Assembly (NCBI GenBank): GCA_019163375.1 | Contig: JAFLKK010000004.1 | Coordinates: 1 to 64,000, forward strand | DNA length: 64,000 bases | Direction of reading: 5' to 3' | Origin: Paludibacter sp. | GTDB taxonomy: Bacteria > Bacteroidota > Bacteroidia > Bacteroidales > Paludibacteraceae | Part shown: positions 31,900 to 42,129 of the stretch, piece by piece | How the letters are laid out: each line of letters starts with the position of its first letter | How positions within the stretch are numbered: position 1 is the stretch's first letter | Made by a program: the position numbers and the translations under genes | The notes under the pieces: model-generated | Seen by the model: only the letters and a program-made list of their open reading frames with translations | The model's database searches: none | What the model was told of the DNA's origin: nothing

Positions 31900-32712
31900 T
31901 TATTTTTTCATTAATTGCTCAATATCTCCACGGGTATATCGATTGGTATTTGTAGCCGAAAATTTTATAACAGCATTGAAATTGACTCGTAAGATTGAAA
32001 AATTACAGTTTGCTTTACTTTTTTCGCTCGACGCAGTCATCGATATTTTATGCGGGATATTTACTGTACTTTCAACTGCAAAATCGCTATAAGTTGTCAG
32101 CAGTTGATAACCGGAGTTTTTAGCTTTCAAAAGCACTTGTTGTATCAGGTTTAACGAATTGATCTCAGTGCTTTGTTGCATTGTTTCCGATTCGAATTCT
32201 ATTGAGCTGTTACCTGTGGGCGACGTCTTTCGTTTTAGGTCTTTTACCTGAATCGTTTTTTGTCCGACACAGAAAAACTGATTGAAAATCAAACCTTGCA
32301 AGCTGTAAAAATCCACGTCGACACCAAATCGTTTGTTGAAAAAATTGTAATCGACCACATAGTACCGGTTATTCATCTTGTCAATTACCTTCATACTGTC
32401 AGGAGTAAGTTCTGCTTTAAATAGTTCTATTCCAAAAAGCGGCTGAAGAGAGAGATGAATCGCCGAATCTTTTTTTATCTTACAGGTAGCTGAAACATTT
32501 ATTTCTCTTCCATTGATGTTCAGTTCCAGAGCCATTTTACTTACGTTGGCTGTTTCAAATTTTGGTTCGGCACTTTGTACCTGCTTTACAAGTTGCTCCA
32601 CCTGCGAGGACTGTGGGAGTGCCGCCTGTTTTGTTGTAGTTGCCGTACGTGTAGTTTTACACGATGCCAATAGGACCACTGAAGCTATAATAATTCCGAA
32701 TTTGTATTTCAT
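31900..32712 (-). CDS. DUF4292-type lipoprotein
   Basis: MKYKFGIIIASVVLLASCKTTRTA lipoprotein start (refined); located between TPR and EnvC-like genes. Confidence 0.7.
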   Translation of the reverse strand: MKYKFGIIIASVVLLASCKTTRTATTTKQAALPQSSQVEQLVKQVQSAEPKFETANVSKMALELNINGREINVSATCKIKKDSAIHLSLQPLFGIELFKAELTPDSMKVIDKMNNRYYVVDYNFFNKRFGVDVDFYSLQGLIFNQFFCVGQKTIQVKDLKRKTSPTGNSSIEFESETMQQSTEINSLNLIQQVLLKAKNSGYQLLTTYSDFAVESTVNIPHKISMTASSEKSKANCNFSILRVNFNAVIKFSATNTNRYTRGDIEQLMKK

Positions 32713-32737
32713 AATTTGTATTTGGTTAGTCGATTTG

Positions 32738-34480
32738 TTATTCTCTTTTCCATCCTTTATTTTCAATCTTGAGTTTTACTTCATTGGTTTTATTTCCGGC
32801 ATCAAACGATTTTTGCCACATCAATAAAGCTTTTTCGTCGTTTTTCATCATCCATAAAATATCACCATAATGCTCCAGTACCACACCCGATTCATCGCCT
32901 TTGGGCAAGTTGTCAACAGCTTTTTCTATATAAAATTTAGCCAGCGAATAATTACCTTGTTGGTACAAAATCCAGGCATAGGTATCTAAATAGGTACTGT
33001 TTTTTGGCTCCAGTTCCACCGTTTTGGCACTCATTAGTTCCGCTTTTTTTAGTTCTGCTTTCTCAAGCGAAAGATAATAGGCATAATTATTCATTACCAT
33101 CATATTTTTCGGATTAGCCGCCAGTGCGTTCTCATAATTTACGAATGCAGAATCTTTTAATTCCATCTTAAAATAAGTGTCGGCAATTTGCGAATAAAAA
33201 TCGCTTTTCACTGCCGCTTGTTCGGCCGATATCAATGGCAGAGCTTCTTTGTAAGTGGCTAAAGCCCCACGGTAGTCGGCCAATTGAAATTGCGTAATTC
33301 CACGGTAGAAATACCAGGTTGGAATTTTAGGCAAATTCTTGATAGCTCTACCCGTTTCGATGAGCAACTGGTTGTAGTTTTTTGCGCCTATATGAAGTTG
33401 AATTAATCGCAACCACGATTGCTCGTTTTTGGGGTTAATGTTCAGCATTGTTTCATATTCCGAAATTGCCTCGGCATTTCTGTTCCTGTATTGCAAAAAC
33501 AAAGCGTAGTAACTGTGTACTTGTTCTTCCAGTGGATAGCGGTCTACCAGCAGTTTAAAAAGTGATTCCGTTTCAGCAAATTTTGCGGTGTCCTGGACCA
33601 GTTTTTCTACGTATTGTCCCAGTACAAGCATTTTTGTGTCTACGTCCAGCTGTTCGGTTTTCAAAGCCGTTTTTATCGATTCCAACGCTTTTTCCGGTTG
33701 ATTCATCGCATTGTAATATTGCGACAGAGAGATGTAGACGTTTGCATTTTGCGGATCGTCGACCAACACTTTTTGATATATGGCAAATGCCTGTTCGGGC
33801 ATTTTTTGCTGCATAAGGATATTCCCTTTGGTCACCTGATAGCGAGAATCGGTAGGATACTTCGCTATCAACTTATCAATTTCGGGCATCACTTTTTTAG
33901 TTTTGTTCGACAGGTAGTAGAGTTGAACCTTTTCTAGCGATATTTGCTCGTTAATACCCACCAGACTTTCCAATCGCTCATTCGCAGCAATGGCTTTATC
34001 GTAATCTTTTGTTTCCTTGTACAGTGCCGCCAAAATATTGTAAACCTGCTCTTTATTCGGATATATTTTTTGTAATTGTTTTGTCAGCTCAATAGATTTT
34101 GGATATAGCTTTAGTTCGGAATACATGGATATGAGTCGGATATTGTACCACCAGTTGGTTGGGTCATATTTTACTGATTTCTCCAGCGAATTTACCGCTT
34201 CATTGTTCATGCCTATCAGCCCGTACAACAAACCCATCTCCGACTGAGCGCCAGCGTCCAGCGAGTCGATAGCAACACACAACCCAAAGGTTTCCATTGC
34301 TTCGTCGAATTTTTCCTGATCTTTTAAGCGCAATCCCTCGTAGAAATAATATGAGAATTGACGCTGCTCTGCCTCGGATAGATGAGAACTTGTTATTTGC
34401 TTTTTCACAACGGGTTTAGCCGAAGTAAAAGAACCAAACAGGAACACAAACAGTAAAAACAAATAAATTCTTTTAAACAT
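32738..34480 (-). CDS. TPR-repeat exported protein
   Basis: Signal peptide followed by many TPR motifs. Confidence 0.85.
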   Translation of the reverse strand: MFKRIYLFLLFVFLFGSFTSAKPVVKKQITSSHLSEAEQRQFSYYFYEGLRLKDQEKFDEAMETFGLCVAIDSLDAGAQSEMGLLYGLIGMNNEAVNSLEKSVKYDPTNWWYNIRLISMYSELKLYPKSIELTKQLQKIYPNKEQVYNILAALYKETKDYDKAIAANERLESLVGINEQISLEKVQLYYLSNKTKKVMPEIDKLIAKYPTDSRYQVTKGNILMQQKMPEQAFAIYQKVLVDDPQNANVYISLSQYYNAMNQPEKALESIKTALKTEQLDVDTKMLVLGQYVEKLVQDTAKFAETESLFKLLVDRYPLEEQVHSYYALFLQYRNRNAEAISEYETMLNINPKNEQSWLRLIQLHIGAKNYNQLLIETGRAIKNLPKIPTWYFYRGITQFQLADYRGALATYKEALPLISAEQAAVKSDFYSQIADTYFKMELKDSAFVNYENALAANPKNMMVMNNYAYYLSLEKAELKKAELMSAKTVELEPKNSTYLDTYAWILYQQGNYSLAKFYIEKAVDNLPKGDESGVVLEHYGDILWMMKNDEKALLMWQKSFDAGNKTNEVKLKIENKGWKRE

Positions 34481-34528
34481 ATCGTAATAAATTCATTACT
34501 AACAATCGACGTTTTGATTCAGCCCCGC

Positions 34529-34963
34529 TTATTTTTTTCCGGTATGTCCAAATCCTCCTGCACCTCGTTCCGTATCGCCTAAAACGTCAACTTCCACCCA
34601 TTCGGCTTGCGCATGTTCGGCAATTACCATTTGGCAAATGCGCTCTCCGTCAACTATTTCGAAATCGTCCGACGATAAGTTGACCAGGATAATGCAAACT
34701 TCGCCCCGATAATCGGCATCGATAGTTCCCGGTGAGTTCAGCACGGTAATCCCTTTTTTGATGGCCAACCCACTGCGCGGACGAATTTGTGCTTCGTAGC
34801 CTGCAGGTAGCTCGATAAACAACCCGGTTGGTATCAATTTTCGTTCCAATGGTTTTAGCACAATGGGACTATCTATATTTGCGCGAATATCCATGCCGGC
34901 AGATAAGGCGGTGGCATATTCAGGTAAGGGGTGTTTGGAATGATTGACAATGCTTACTTTCAT
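34529..34963 (-). CDS. dut: dUTP diphosphatase
   Basis: [51 protein letters not shown]. Confidence 0.98.
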   Translation of the reverse strand: MKVSIVNHSKHPLPEYATALSAGMDIRANIDSPIVLKPLERKLIPTGLFIELPAGYEAQIRPRSGLAIKKGITVLNSPGTIDADYRGEVCIILVNLSSDDFEIVDGERICQMVIAEHAQAEWVEVDVLGDTERGAGGFGHTGKK

Positions 34964-35411
34964 GCGTTTGTTTTTTTTTGTAGAATATGTATGTGTTAGT
35001 AATTCAGATGATTAATGGTGGTGAACTGCTGCGTTTCACAAATTTAAAATGGTCTGCGTATGGTTTTGACAACAATACGGGCAACCTAAATTTTGCATTA
35101 GCTACAAAAATACGATAATTATCTATAAACCTCTTTATCTACTGCCGAAAAAAAAGCTTTTTTCAAAATTAGAGGGTCAAATGATAAAAAATAAAGGATT
35201 TGTTTCTGACTTGTTCTCCACTTTCGGTAATTTTAACCCGAAAATGGAGCAGTTCTGAACTCAATGAGCGATATGATTGTTTAAAACTTCAAATTCTGAT
35301 TTTTCTTCCCGATTTGCAATCATGCCTGTTTTTAGTGCTACTTGCTTTTCCGGAATGAACTGTTTAATCCGATAAATTCGACACATCATAATTAAAAAAT
35401 CAAATTCAAAG

Positions 35412-36452
35412 ATGATGATAAACAAACCACTTACTATCAAAGGAATTACTTTCAAAAATAGAATTGGACTTTCACCCATGTGTCAATACTGTGCTGAAAA
35501 TGGATTGGCAAACAATTGGCATTTAGTCCATTACGGAGGGAGAGCTGTTGGTGGAGCAGGACTCATCATTGTTGAAGCTACCGCTGTTTCGCCAGATGGA
35601 CGCATTACACCCTACGATTTGGGTCTTTGGAATGAAGAACAAATAGTAGAATTGAAAGAAATTGTCGATTTTATCGATGAACAAGGTTCAGTACCCGCTA
35701 TTCAGATCGGGCATGCGGGTCGTAAGGCTTCGCACGATAAACCATCCACCGGTGGGCGTCAACTGCATCTTAACGAAGGTGGGTGGAATACAATTGGTCC
35801 TTCGCCGATTCCGTTTGGAGAAAATGAAAGAAGTCCCCAGCAATTGGACAAAGCAGGAATAAACCTCGTGATTGAAAATTTCAAAAATACAGCTCATCGT
35901 GCAAAAGAAGCGGGTTTCAAAGTCCTCGAAATTCATGGAGCGCACGGATACCTTATTCACCAGTTTCTATCTCCATTGAGCAATAAAAGAACGGATGAAT
36001 ACGGTGGAAATTTTGAAAACAGAATCAGGTTGTTGCTTGAAGTTACTGCAGCCGTACAACAAGTGTGGCCCGAAGATTACCCCTTGTTTGTTCGACTATC
36101 GGCAACAGATTGGGTGGAAGGTGGCTGGGATTTGGAGCAAACAGTGCAGCTCAGCAAAATACTGCACCAAATGGGAGTTGATTTGATCGATTGCTCATCG
36201 GGCGGAAATATTGCAACTGCCCGTATTCCACTAAGCGAAGGTTATCAGGTTCATTTTTCTGAAGTAATTAGAAAAACCTCCGTTTTGACCGCTACAGTTG
36301 GCTTAATAACAACTACCGAACAAATGGAAGAAATATTGGAAACAGGGCAAGCGGATTTGATCCTGCTGGGTCGCGAATTACTCCGAAATCCCTATCTCCC
36401 TCTCAAAATTGAAGAGACAGTGTGGCCCGAGCCTTATTTACGAGGGAAGTGA
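35412..36452 (+). CDS. Old-yellow-enzyme family NADPH dehydrogenase (YqjM/NamA-like)
   Basis: LTIKGITFKNRIGLSPMCQYCAENG, IQIGHAGRKAS, EIHGAHGYLIHQFLSPLSNKRTDEYGG. Confidence 0.93.
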   Translation: MMINKPLTIKGITFKNRIGLSPMCQYCAENGLANNWHLVHYGGRAVGGAGLIIVEATAVSPDGRITPYDLGLWNEEQIVELKEIVDFIDEQGSVPAIQIGHAGRKASHDKPSTGGRQLHLNEGGWNTIGPSPIPFGENERSPQQLDKAGINLVIENFKNTAHRAKEAGFKVLEIHGAHGYLIHQFLSPLSNKRTDEYGGNFENRIRLLLEVTAAVQQVWPEDYPLFVRLSATDWVEGGWDLEQTVQLSKILHQMGVDLIDCSSGGNIATARIPLSEGYQVHFSEVIRKTSVLTATVGLITTTEQMEEILETGQADLILLGRELLRNPYLPLKIEETVWPEPYLRGK

Positions 36453-36487
36453 AAAACTTCCATTCGCGAGTAAAGTTCACCACTTTT

Positions 36488-38128
36488 CTAAATTGTTTCG
36501 GCCGACACTTTTCCCAGTAACCATTCTTCTAAATCGACCGATTTGTCGAGGTTGAGCCGTTCTTTGATAGTGTTGCGGCGGCGGTACATGGTGTTTTTGT
36601 TAATCCCAAGTATGGAGCACGTACTTGTTATATCCAGCTGCAGGGTAATGAGCGCAATCACTATTTTGTCAGCAATGGTGATGGCGGGGAAGTGGAGCGA
36701 TAATTTCTCAATAAAATTATTGAAAATCAGATTTACTTCATCAATGTACGATTGCCATTCTTCTTCAGTAAGCACAAACTGTTGGAGCATTTCATCCATA
36801 CAGCTGGATTTTAGTCCACTGTCCTTTGGCAGCCTTAGTTTTAGCTCTTCGAATCGAATGGTCGATTCTATTCTGCTTTGGAGTTTTGCAAACAATGAAA
36901 GTCTTCTTTTTTCAATTTCGGCCATCAATTTTTCTCGTTCTACTTGATGATTTATATGTTCGGCTCTTCTTTTTTTCTGAATGGAGAGTAGAAATACTAT
37001 GCCCAGCAGTACCAAAACAATCATAAAACCAACGTAGATAATCATATTTCGGTTGGTAATTTTCAATTGAGCATTTTCAATATTTTTTTTGTTGACATTG
37101 TATTGCTGGTCAATTAGATAGAGTTGTGCTTGCCTCGTTTTTGCAATGAATAGGTTTCTGTTTTGATCATACTTTAAGCAATATTCGAGAGATTTAGCAT
37201 AATTTCCGCTTGCTTTTTCGGCATATGCGCCTGCCAGAAATGTTTCAACTTTATCTTTAAGGGTCGTTGTATCGGGTAATGCTTTCTGGAAATAGTATTG
37301 AGCTGAGTCCGGCATATTCAGTTTCGAGTAAGTCATTGCCAACATATTGTAATAATAGGGCGACTCATCGTAATACTTATAAGCATGCAATAAATAATTT
37401 TTCGCCGTGTTGTACTGATCGGTTTTTGTAATAAGCGTATTTGCCAGCGAAGCTGTTATGTCCAGATAGTTAACAGTGTCTTTTGCCTGTTCGGCCAGTT
37501 TTTGAGCCTGTTTGTAAAAATACATTACGTAATTGATGTTATGTCCTGTATTATCCATGCATATGGCTATTTCGCGATAAGCATAGGCTTCATTATTGTA
37601 ATTTTTAGCCCGGTGAAAATAGTGTTGCGACAATTTGAAGTTCTGTAAAGCCTTTTCTATGTACTCATCTTCGGAATATAAAAACCCAAAATGATAGTAC
37701 ACCAATGCCAACTGATTGTACGCGTCAATTTGTAGAAATTCCGATTCTGCCCGCTTAAATTCACTCATTGCCGACTGAGTTTCCTGTCTGTTTTCGTAGA
37801 TACAACCGAGCAGGTAATAGGCTATTCCGGCGTATTTATGAAGGGATGTGCCTTCGTAGTAATTTACAGCGATGCGAATCAAACTATCCGATTTTATCGA
37901 TGAATCTTGCTTATTTAGCGAGCGGATGTATTGCAAACACCAGGCAGCATAATCGGCTTCGGGAAGTTTTTCGGGGTTTGGAATTGTTTTGAGTATTCTG
38001 GTTGCCTCCTTTGGCGAGTACCCCATGATGGATTCTGCCTTTAGAATGACAGGATGACGTGTATATTGCTTGTTGCAGGACGAAATAAGTAAGCAAAAAA
38101 GCAGTAAGGGTGCAATATATTTATTCAT
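36488..38128 (-). CDS. Lipoprotein TPR-TM-HTH regulator
   Basis: Lipobox LLISSC, TPR repeats, TM (MIIYVGFMIVLVLLGIVFLLS), C-terminal HTH-like ITSTCSILGINKNTMYRRRNTIKERLNL; start refined to 38128. Confidence 0.75.
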   Translation of the reverse strand: MNKYIAPLLLFCLLISSCNKQYTRHPVILKAESIMGYSPKEATRILKTIPNPEKLPEADYAAWCLQYIRSLNKQDSSIKSDSLIRIAVNYYEGTSLHKYAGIAYYLLGCIYENRQETQSAMSEFKRAESEFLQIDAYNQLALVYYHFGFLYSEDEYIEKALQNFKLSQHYFHRAKNYNNEAYAYREIAICMDNTGHNINYVMYFYKQAQKLAEQAKDTVNYLDITASLANTLITKTDQYNTAKNYLLHAYKYYDESPYYYNMLAMTYSKLNMPDSAQYYFQKALPDTTTLKDKVETFLAGAYAEKASGNYAKSLEYCLKYDQNRNLFIAKTRQAQLYLIDQQYNVNKKNIENAQLKITNRNMIIYVGFMIVLVLLGIVFLLSIQKKRRAEHINHQVEREKLMAEIEKRRLSLFAKLQSRIESTIRFEELKLRLPKDSGLKSSCMDEMLQQFVLTEEEWQSYIDEVNLIFNNFIEKLSLHFPAITIADKIVIALITLQLDITSTCSILGINKNTMYRRRNTIKERLNLDKSVDLEEWLLGKVSAETI

Positions 38129-38666
38129 GGCGGTGAGAATTACTAATTTTTTAAAATGATGGGTTAAAATCACTGCCTTGTAGGCTTCTAAAACGATCCT
38201 TGCAGAAAATATTTTTTTAAAATAATATATCATGTTGATTATCAATACTGTGTTGCTTGTCGGATTGTACGGCTTACAATACTTTTTTTTGTTCCTTTCA
38301 ATCAGGTTTAATAACTTTGTATCGCAAAAGTAGTAAAAAAAATGATTTTAAAATCATAGATAAAATAACAATAAAAGATACTCTATAGCTTCGCAGTAGG
38401 AATAAGTTGGTAAAGTGATGTTCTTTTAACCTAGACCCTGTTTGACTTTGATCTGTTGCGAAGCGGATAGACATTTTTAGAGAGAAAGTTTGTAAACCAT
38501 AATTTGATTTGTTTGTTTCCATTTTTGAATTACCGAGGTTGTCTGTATAGGCAGCCTCTTTTTTTTTGATATATTTAATCATTACTTCAACTTCGTTTTG
38601 TAGCAGCTTTGTTTTTACATCTATTCAATGCTTGTTAATCCGAATAATTCTCTGTATTTTTGGCAT

Positions 38667-39368
38667 ATGGAAACTGACGAAAGAAGATTGACTGTCCGTG
38701 AGTGGGCCGAAGACGACCGACCACGCGAAAAAATGCTGCGGAAAGGCACTCAAAGTCTTTCGGATGCAGAATTGCTGGCCATACTTATTGGCTCGGGAAG
38801 TAGAAACGAAACGGTGGTGGAACTATCGCGCCGCATTTTGCACGACTGTCACGACAACCTCAATGAGTTGGCGCAACTGAGTATTGCCGATTTGTGCAAG
38901 CGTTTCAAAGGTATTGGCGAAGCAAAAGCCATCACCATTTTGGCTGCCATGGAACTGGGCAAACGCCGGAAGTTGTCGGCCACATTGGAGCGCAAACAGA
39001 TCACGTCGAGTGTTCATCTCTTTGAACTTTTCGACCCCATTATGTGCGATTTGCCACATGAAGAATTTTGGGTAGCTTTGCTCAATGGCGCTAACAAGGT
39101 TATTGAAGTAAAACGATTGACGCAAGGAGGCTCTCGTCAAACGGTGGTTGACATTCCAATGCTGCTGAAAATGGCGTTGGAAAGATCGGCGCAAGCAGTG
39201 GCTGTGGCACACAATCACCCATCGGGACAAAATCGTCCAAGTCGCGAAGATGAAGAAATCACCCGGCGTATAATAAAAGGTTGCGAAGCAATAAGTATTG
39301 TTTTCATCGACCATATTATCATTGCACGGGGTAATTATTATAGCTTTGCTGATGAAGGGAAAATTTGA
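38667..39368 (+). CDS. radC: RadC family JAB-domain protein
   Basis: ETDERRLTVREWAEDDRPREKMLRKGTQSLSDAELLAILIGSG; VAHNHPSGQNRPSREDEEIT. Confidence 0.95.
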   Translation: METDERRLTVREWAEDDRPREKMLRKGTQSLSDAELLAILIGSGSRNETVVELSRRILHDCHDNLNELAQLSIADLCKRFKGIGEAKAITILAAMELGKRRKLSATLERKQITSSVHLFELFDPIMCDLPHEEFWVALLNGANKVIEVKRLTQGGSRQTVVDIPMLLKMALERSAQAVAVAHNHPSGQNRPSREDEEITRRIIKGCEAISIVFIDHIIIARGNYYSFADEGKI

Positions 39369-39402
39369 TTACTAACTTTTTAAAAGTTGAATAAATAAAA
39401 AT

Positions 39403-40296
39403 ATGGCTTTATTAGAAGTAGAAAACGTAGTAAAACAGTATGCCGGGCATCGCGCCCTGGATGGAGTGAGCCTGGAGGTGCCGGAGAACACGGTTTATGG
39501 TCTGCTTGGACCCAACGGTGCCGGCAAAACCACCCTGATTCGTATCATCAATTGCATCACTGCGCCCGATAGCGGTGAGGTGCGCCTCAACGGTAAACGC
39601 CTCACGCCAAAAGATGTTGAAAGCATAGGTTATTTGCCCGAAGAGCGCGGGCTCTATAAAAAGATGAAGATCGGTGAACAGGCTTTGTATTTGGCGCAAC
39701 TGAAGGGGATGACAAAAAGTGATGCCCTGAAAGCGCTGAAATACTGGTTCGAAAAATTCGAGATAGAAAGTTGGTGGGATAAAAAGGTAGAGGAGCTGTC
39801 GAAAGGAATGGCGCAAAAGGTACAATTCATTACCACTATTTTGCACAAACCAAGCTTGCTTATTTTCGATGAGCCGTTCAGTGGTTTCGATCCGGTGAAT
39901 GCCGATTTGATGAAGCGTGAAATTCTAAGCCTACGCGATAATGGTGCAACGATCATCTTCTCCACCCACAACATGGAGACGGTTGAAGATTTGTGTGAGA
40001 ATATTTCGTTGGTAAATAAATCCAAAATTGTTTTGCAAGGGAATGTTGCCGAAATAAGAGCATCACATGCTACCAATACTTTTGTGGTACGCTCGGCAAA
40101 TTCCTTCGATGAAAACGGCTTTGAACTGCTTTCGCAAACAATGAAAAACAATGTCGTAGAAAGTATTATCAAAAAGCAACATGCCGAAACCAACAGCTCT
40201 TTGCTGAGCTTACTTATCAAACAAACCGAGATTCTCTCTTTCGAAGAGTTATTGCCAAGTATGAATGATATCTTTATAAAAACCGTGACAAAATAA
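39403..40296 (+). CDS. ABC transporter ATP-binding protein, NatA-like
   Basis: LLGPNGAGKTTLIRIINCI, LSKGMAQKVQFITTILHKPSLLIFDEPFSGFDPVNADLMK. Confidence 0.9.
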   Translation: MALLEVENVVKQYAGHRALDGVSLEVPENTVYGLLGPNGAGKTTLIRIINCITAPDSGEVRLNGKRLTPKDVESIGYLPEERGLYKKMKIGEQALYLAQLKGMTKSDALKALKYWFEKFEIESWWDKKVEELSKGMAQKVQFITTILHKPSLLIFDEPFSGFDPVNADLMKREILSLRDNGATIIFSTHNMETVEDLCENISLVNKSKIVLQGNVAEIRASHATNTFVVRSANSFDENGFELLSQTMKNNVVESIIKKQHAETNSSLLSLLIKQTEILSFEELLPSMNDIFIKTVTK

Positions 40297-40318
40297 TTGT
40301 AAATTATCAATGATAAAT
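40294..40318. repeat. Left arm of imperfect 25-bp inverted repeat
   Basis: TAATTGTAAATTATCAATGATAAAT; 22/25 to the reverse complement of 40704-40728, first 14 bp perfect. Confidence 0.7.
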
Positions 40319-40326
40319 TATTAATT

Positions 40327-40683
40327 ATGAAAGAGAATCCTGTAAAAGAAAAGAGTTTATTGTTTGCCGTCAGAATAGTGAAGTTATGTAAGCATTTGTC
40401 TGAGAATAAGAAGGAGTTTGTGATGTCAAAACAGATTTTACGAAGTGGAACAAGTGTTGGAGCAATGGTACATGAAGCCGAACACGCCGAATCGGCAAAT
40501 GATTTTATACATAAAATGGCAATAGCTCAAAAAGAGATGAACGAAACGTTGTATTGGTTAGTCCTTTTAGAGAAAACAGATTATCTAAGCCATAAGCAAT
40601 TTGAGAGCATTAACTCGGATGCGGTTGAAATAATAAAATTACTTACAAGTATAATTAAAACGACTAAAAAGAATAATGTCTAA
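40327..40683 (+). CDS. Four-helix bundle protein (23S rRNA intervening-sequence protein family)
   Basis: LLFAVRIVKLCKHLSENKKEFVMSKQILRSGTSVGAMVHEAEHAESANDFIHKMAIAQKEMNETLYWL. Confidence 0.88.
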   Translation: MKENPVKEKSLLFAVRIVKLCKHLSENKKEFVMSKQILRSGTSVGAMVHEAEHAESANDFIHKMAIAQKEMNETLYWLVLLEKTDYLSHKQFESINSDAVEIIKLLTSIIKTTKKNNV

Positions 40684-40703
40684 TGGACTATTGCGGGAAC
40701 TGC

Positions 40704-40728
40704 ATTGACCATTTATAATTTACAATTA
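40704..40728. repeat. Right arm of imperfect 25-bp inverted repeat
   Basis: ATTGACCATTTATAATTTACAATTA, inverted relative to 40294-40318. Confidence 0.7.
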
Positions 40729-40739
40729 ACCATTTATTT

Positions 40740-42053
40740 ATGTCTAAGATAAGTTTAATCATAAAAAGAGAATACACCACCCGGGTGATGAAGAAATCAT
40801 TCATTATTCTCACATTTCTTACTCCGGTTGTGTTTGCCGGGATGATCATGATTCCACTTTGGCTGTCGAGCATAAAAGATGGCACGAAGAAGCACATCTT
40901 TGTCATCGACCAAACGCACAGCTATAATTCGGTGCTTAAAAACAACGATAGTTATGTTTTCGATTTTGTAGACAAACCGGCTGATGAGATTCGGAAAAAG
41001 AACGATAAAAACGAAGATTTTGGAGCATTGTTGATTATTTCAGGCGATTTGACCAAGAACCCGAAAGCGGTGGCACTTTATTCGAGTGAACAAGTGAATA
41101 TGGAGTTGAAAGACTATGTTTCCGGCTTGCTTAAGAATTATGTAGAAGAACAAAAGTTGGCTTCGCACAATATTCCGAACCTGAAAAAGATGGTAGAAGA
41201 ATCACGTACCGATATAGATATTACCACGGTGAAATGGGGCGAAGATGGTGAAGATAAAGTAGGTTCGGCCGAACTGGCATTGGGTATTGGAATGATTTCG
41301 GCCTTTATGATTTACATGTTTATCGTAATTTACGGTGCACAGGTGATGAGTGGGGTAGTGCAGGAAAAAACAAGTCGCATTGTGGAAGTGATTATCTCGT
41401 CCGTAAAACCATTTGAATTGATGATGGGTAAAATCATCGGTATTGCGATGGTTGGGCTTACTCAGTTCTTTTTATGGGTGCTTTTGACGGTGGTTATCTC
41501 TACCGTCGTAGGCAGTTTTATTGGAGGAAAAGTGGATGTTGATGCTTTGCAACAAGCCAATTCTATGGGAATGCAAGCCACGCCTGCCGCAAGTCCAAGT
41601 CAGGTGCAGGAACTGGTTGCAATGTTGAATGGATTCGATTTTGCTCAAATAGTGGTTTTATTTGTTCTTTATTTCCTTGGTGGATATTTATTATACGCTT
41701 CGCTTTTTGCGGCAGTTGGTTCTGCGGTGGATAGCGAAACGGATACGCAGCAATTTTCGCTGCCGCTCACGCTTCCGATTATTTTCGCCATCTATGCGGC
41801 TATTTATAGTGCGCAAAATCCCGACGGTCCATTAGCACTTTGGTGTTCGATGATTCCGTTTACATCGCCCATTGTTATGATGGTTCGTCTGCCGTTTGGG
41901 GTCCCCACATGGCAAATTATTCTTTCTCTACTGATCTTGTTGCTTTCGTTTATTGGCACTACCTGGATGGCCGGCAAAATTTACCGTACCGGTATTCTGA
42001 TGTATGGTAAAAAAGTAACCTGGAAGGAAATGTGTAAATGGGTGAAGTACTGA
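40740..42053 (+). CDS. ABC-2 type transporter permease, NatB-like
   Basis: IIKREYTTRVMKKSFIILTFLTPV...VMSGVVQEKTSRIVEVIISSVKPFELMMGKIIGI. Confidence 0.9.
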   Translation: MSKISLIIKREYTTRVMKKSFIILTFLTPVVFAGMIMIPLWLSSIKDGTKKHIFVIDQTHSYNSVLKNNDSYVFDFVDKPADEIRKKNDKNEDFGALLIISGDLTKNPKAVALYSSEQVNMELKDYVSGLLKNYVEEQKLASHNIPNLKKMVEESRTDIDITTVKWGEDGEDKVGSAELALGIGMISAFMIYMFIVIYGAQVMSGVVQEKTSRIVEVIISSVKPFELMMGKIIGIAMVGLTQFFLWVLLTVVISTVVGSFIGGKVDVDALQQANSMGMQATPAASPSQVQELVAMLNGFDFAQIVVLFVLYFLGGYLLYASLFAAVGSAVDSETDTQQFSLPLTLPIIFAIYAAIYSAQNPDGPLALWCSMIPFTSPIVMMVRLPFGVPTWQIILSLLILLLSFIGTTWMAGKIYRTGILMYGKKVTWKEMCKWVKY

Positions 42054-42129
42054 TACAACTCATGTAGCTTTTCAGTGTGTAATCAGGCAATTAATAATTG
42101 AATAATTTTTTTTAACAGAGAATAAACAT

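Noticed and set aside
36488-38128. TPR-TM-HTH lipoprotein as a novel regulator class
   Set aside because: TPR-TM-HTH proteins of this form are common in Bacteroidota.
38298-38582. 94-aa minus-strand ORF between regulator and radC
   Set aside because: Mixed composition with no family resemblance; region looks intergenic, only the 19-bp repeat within it was kept.
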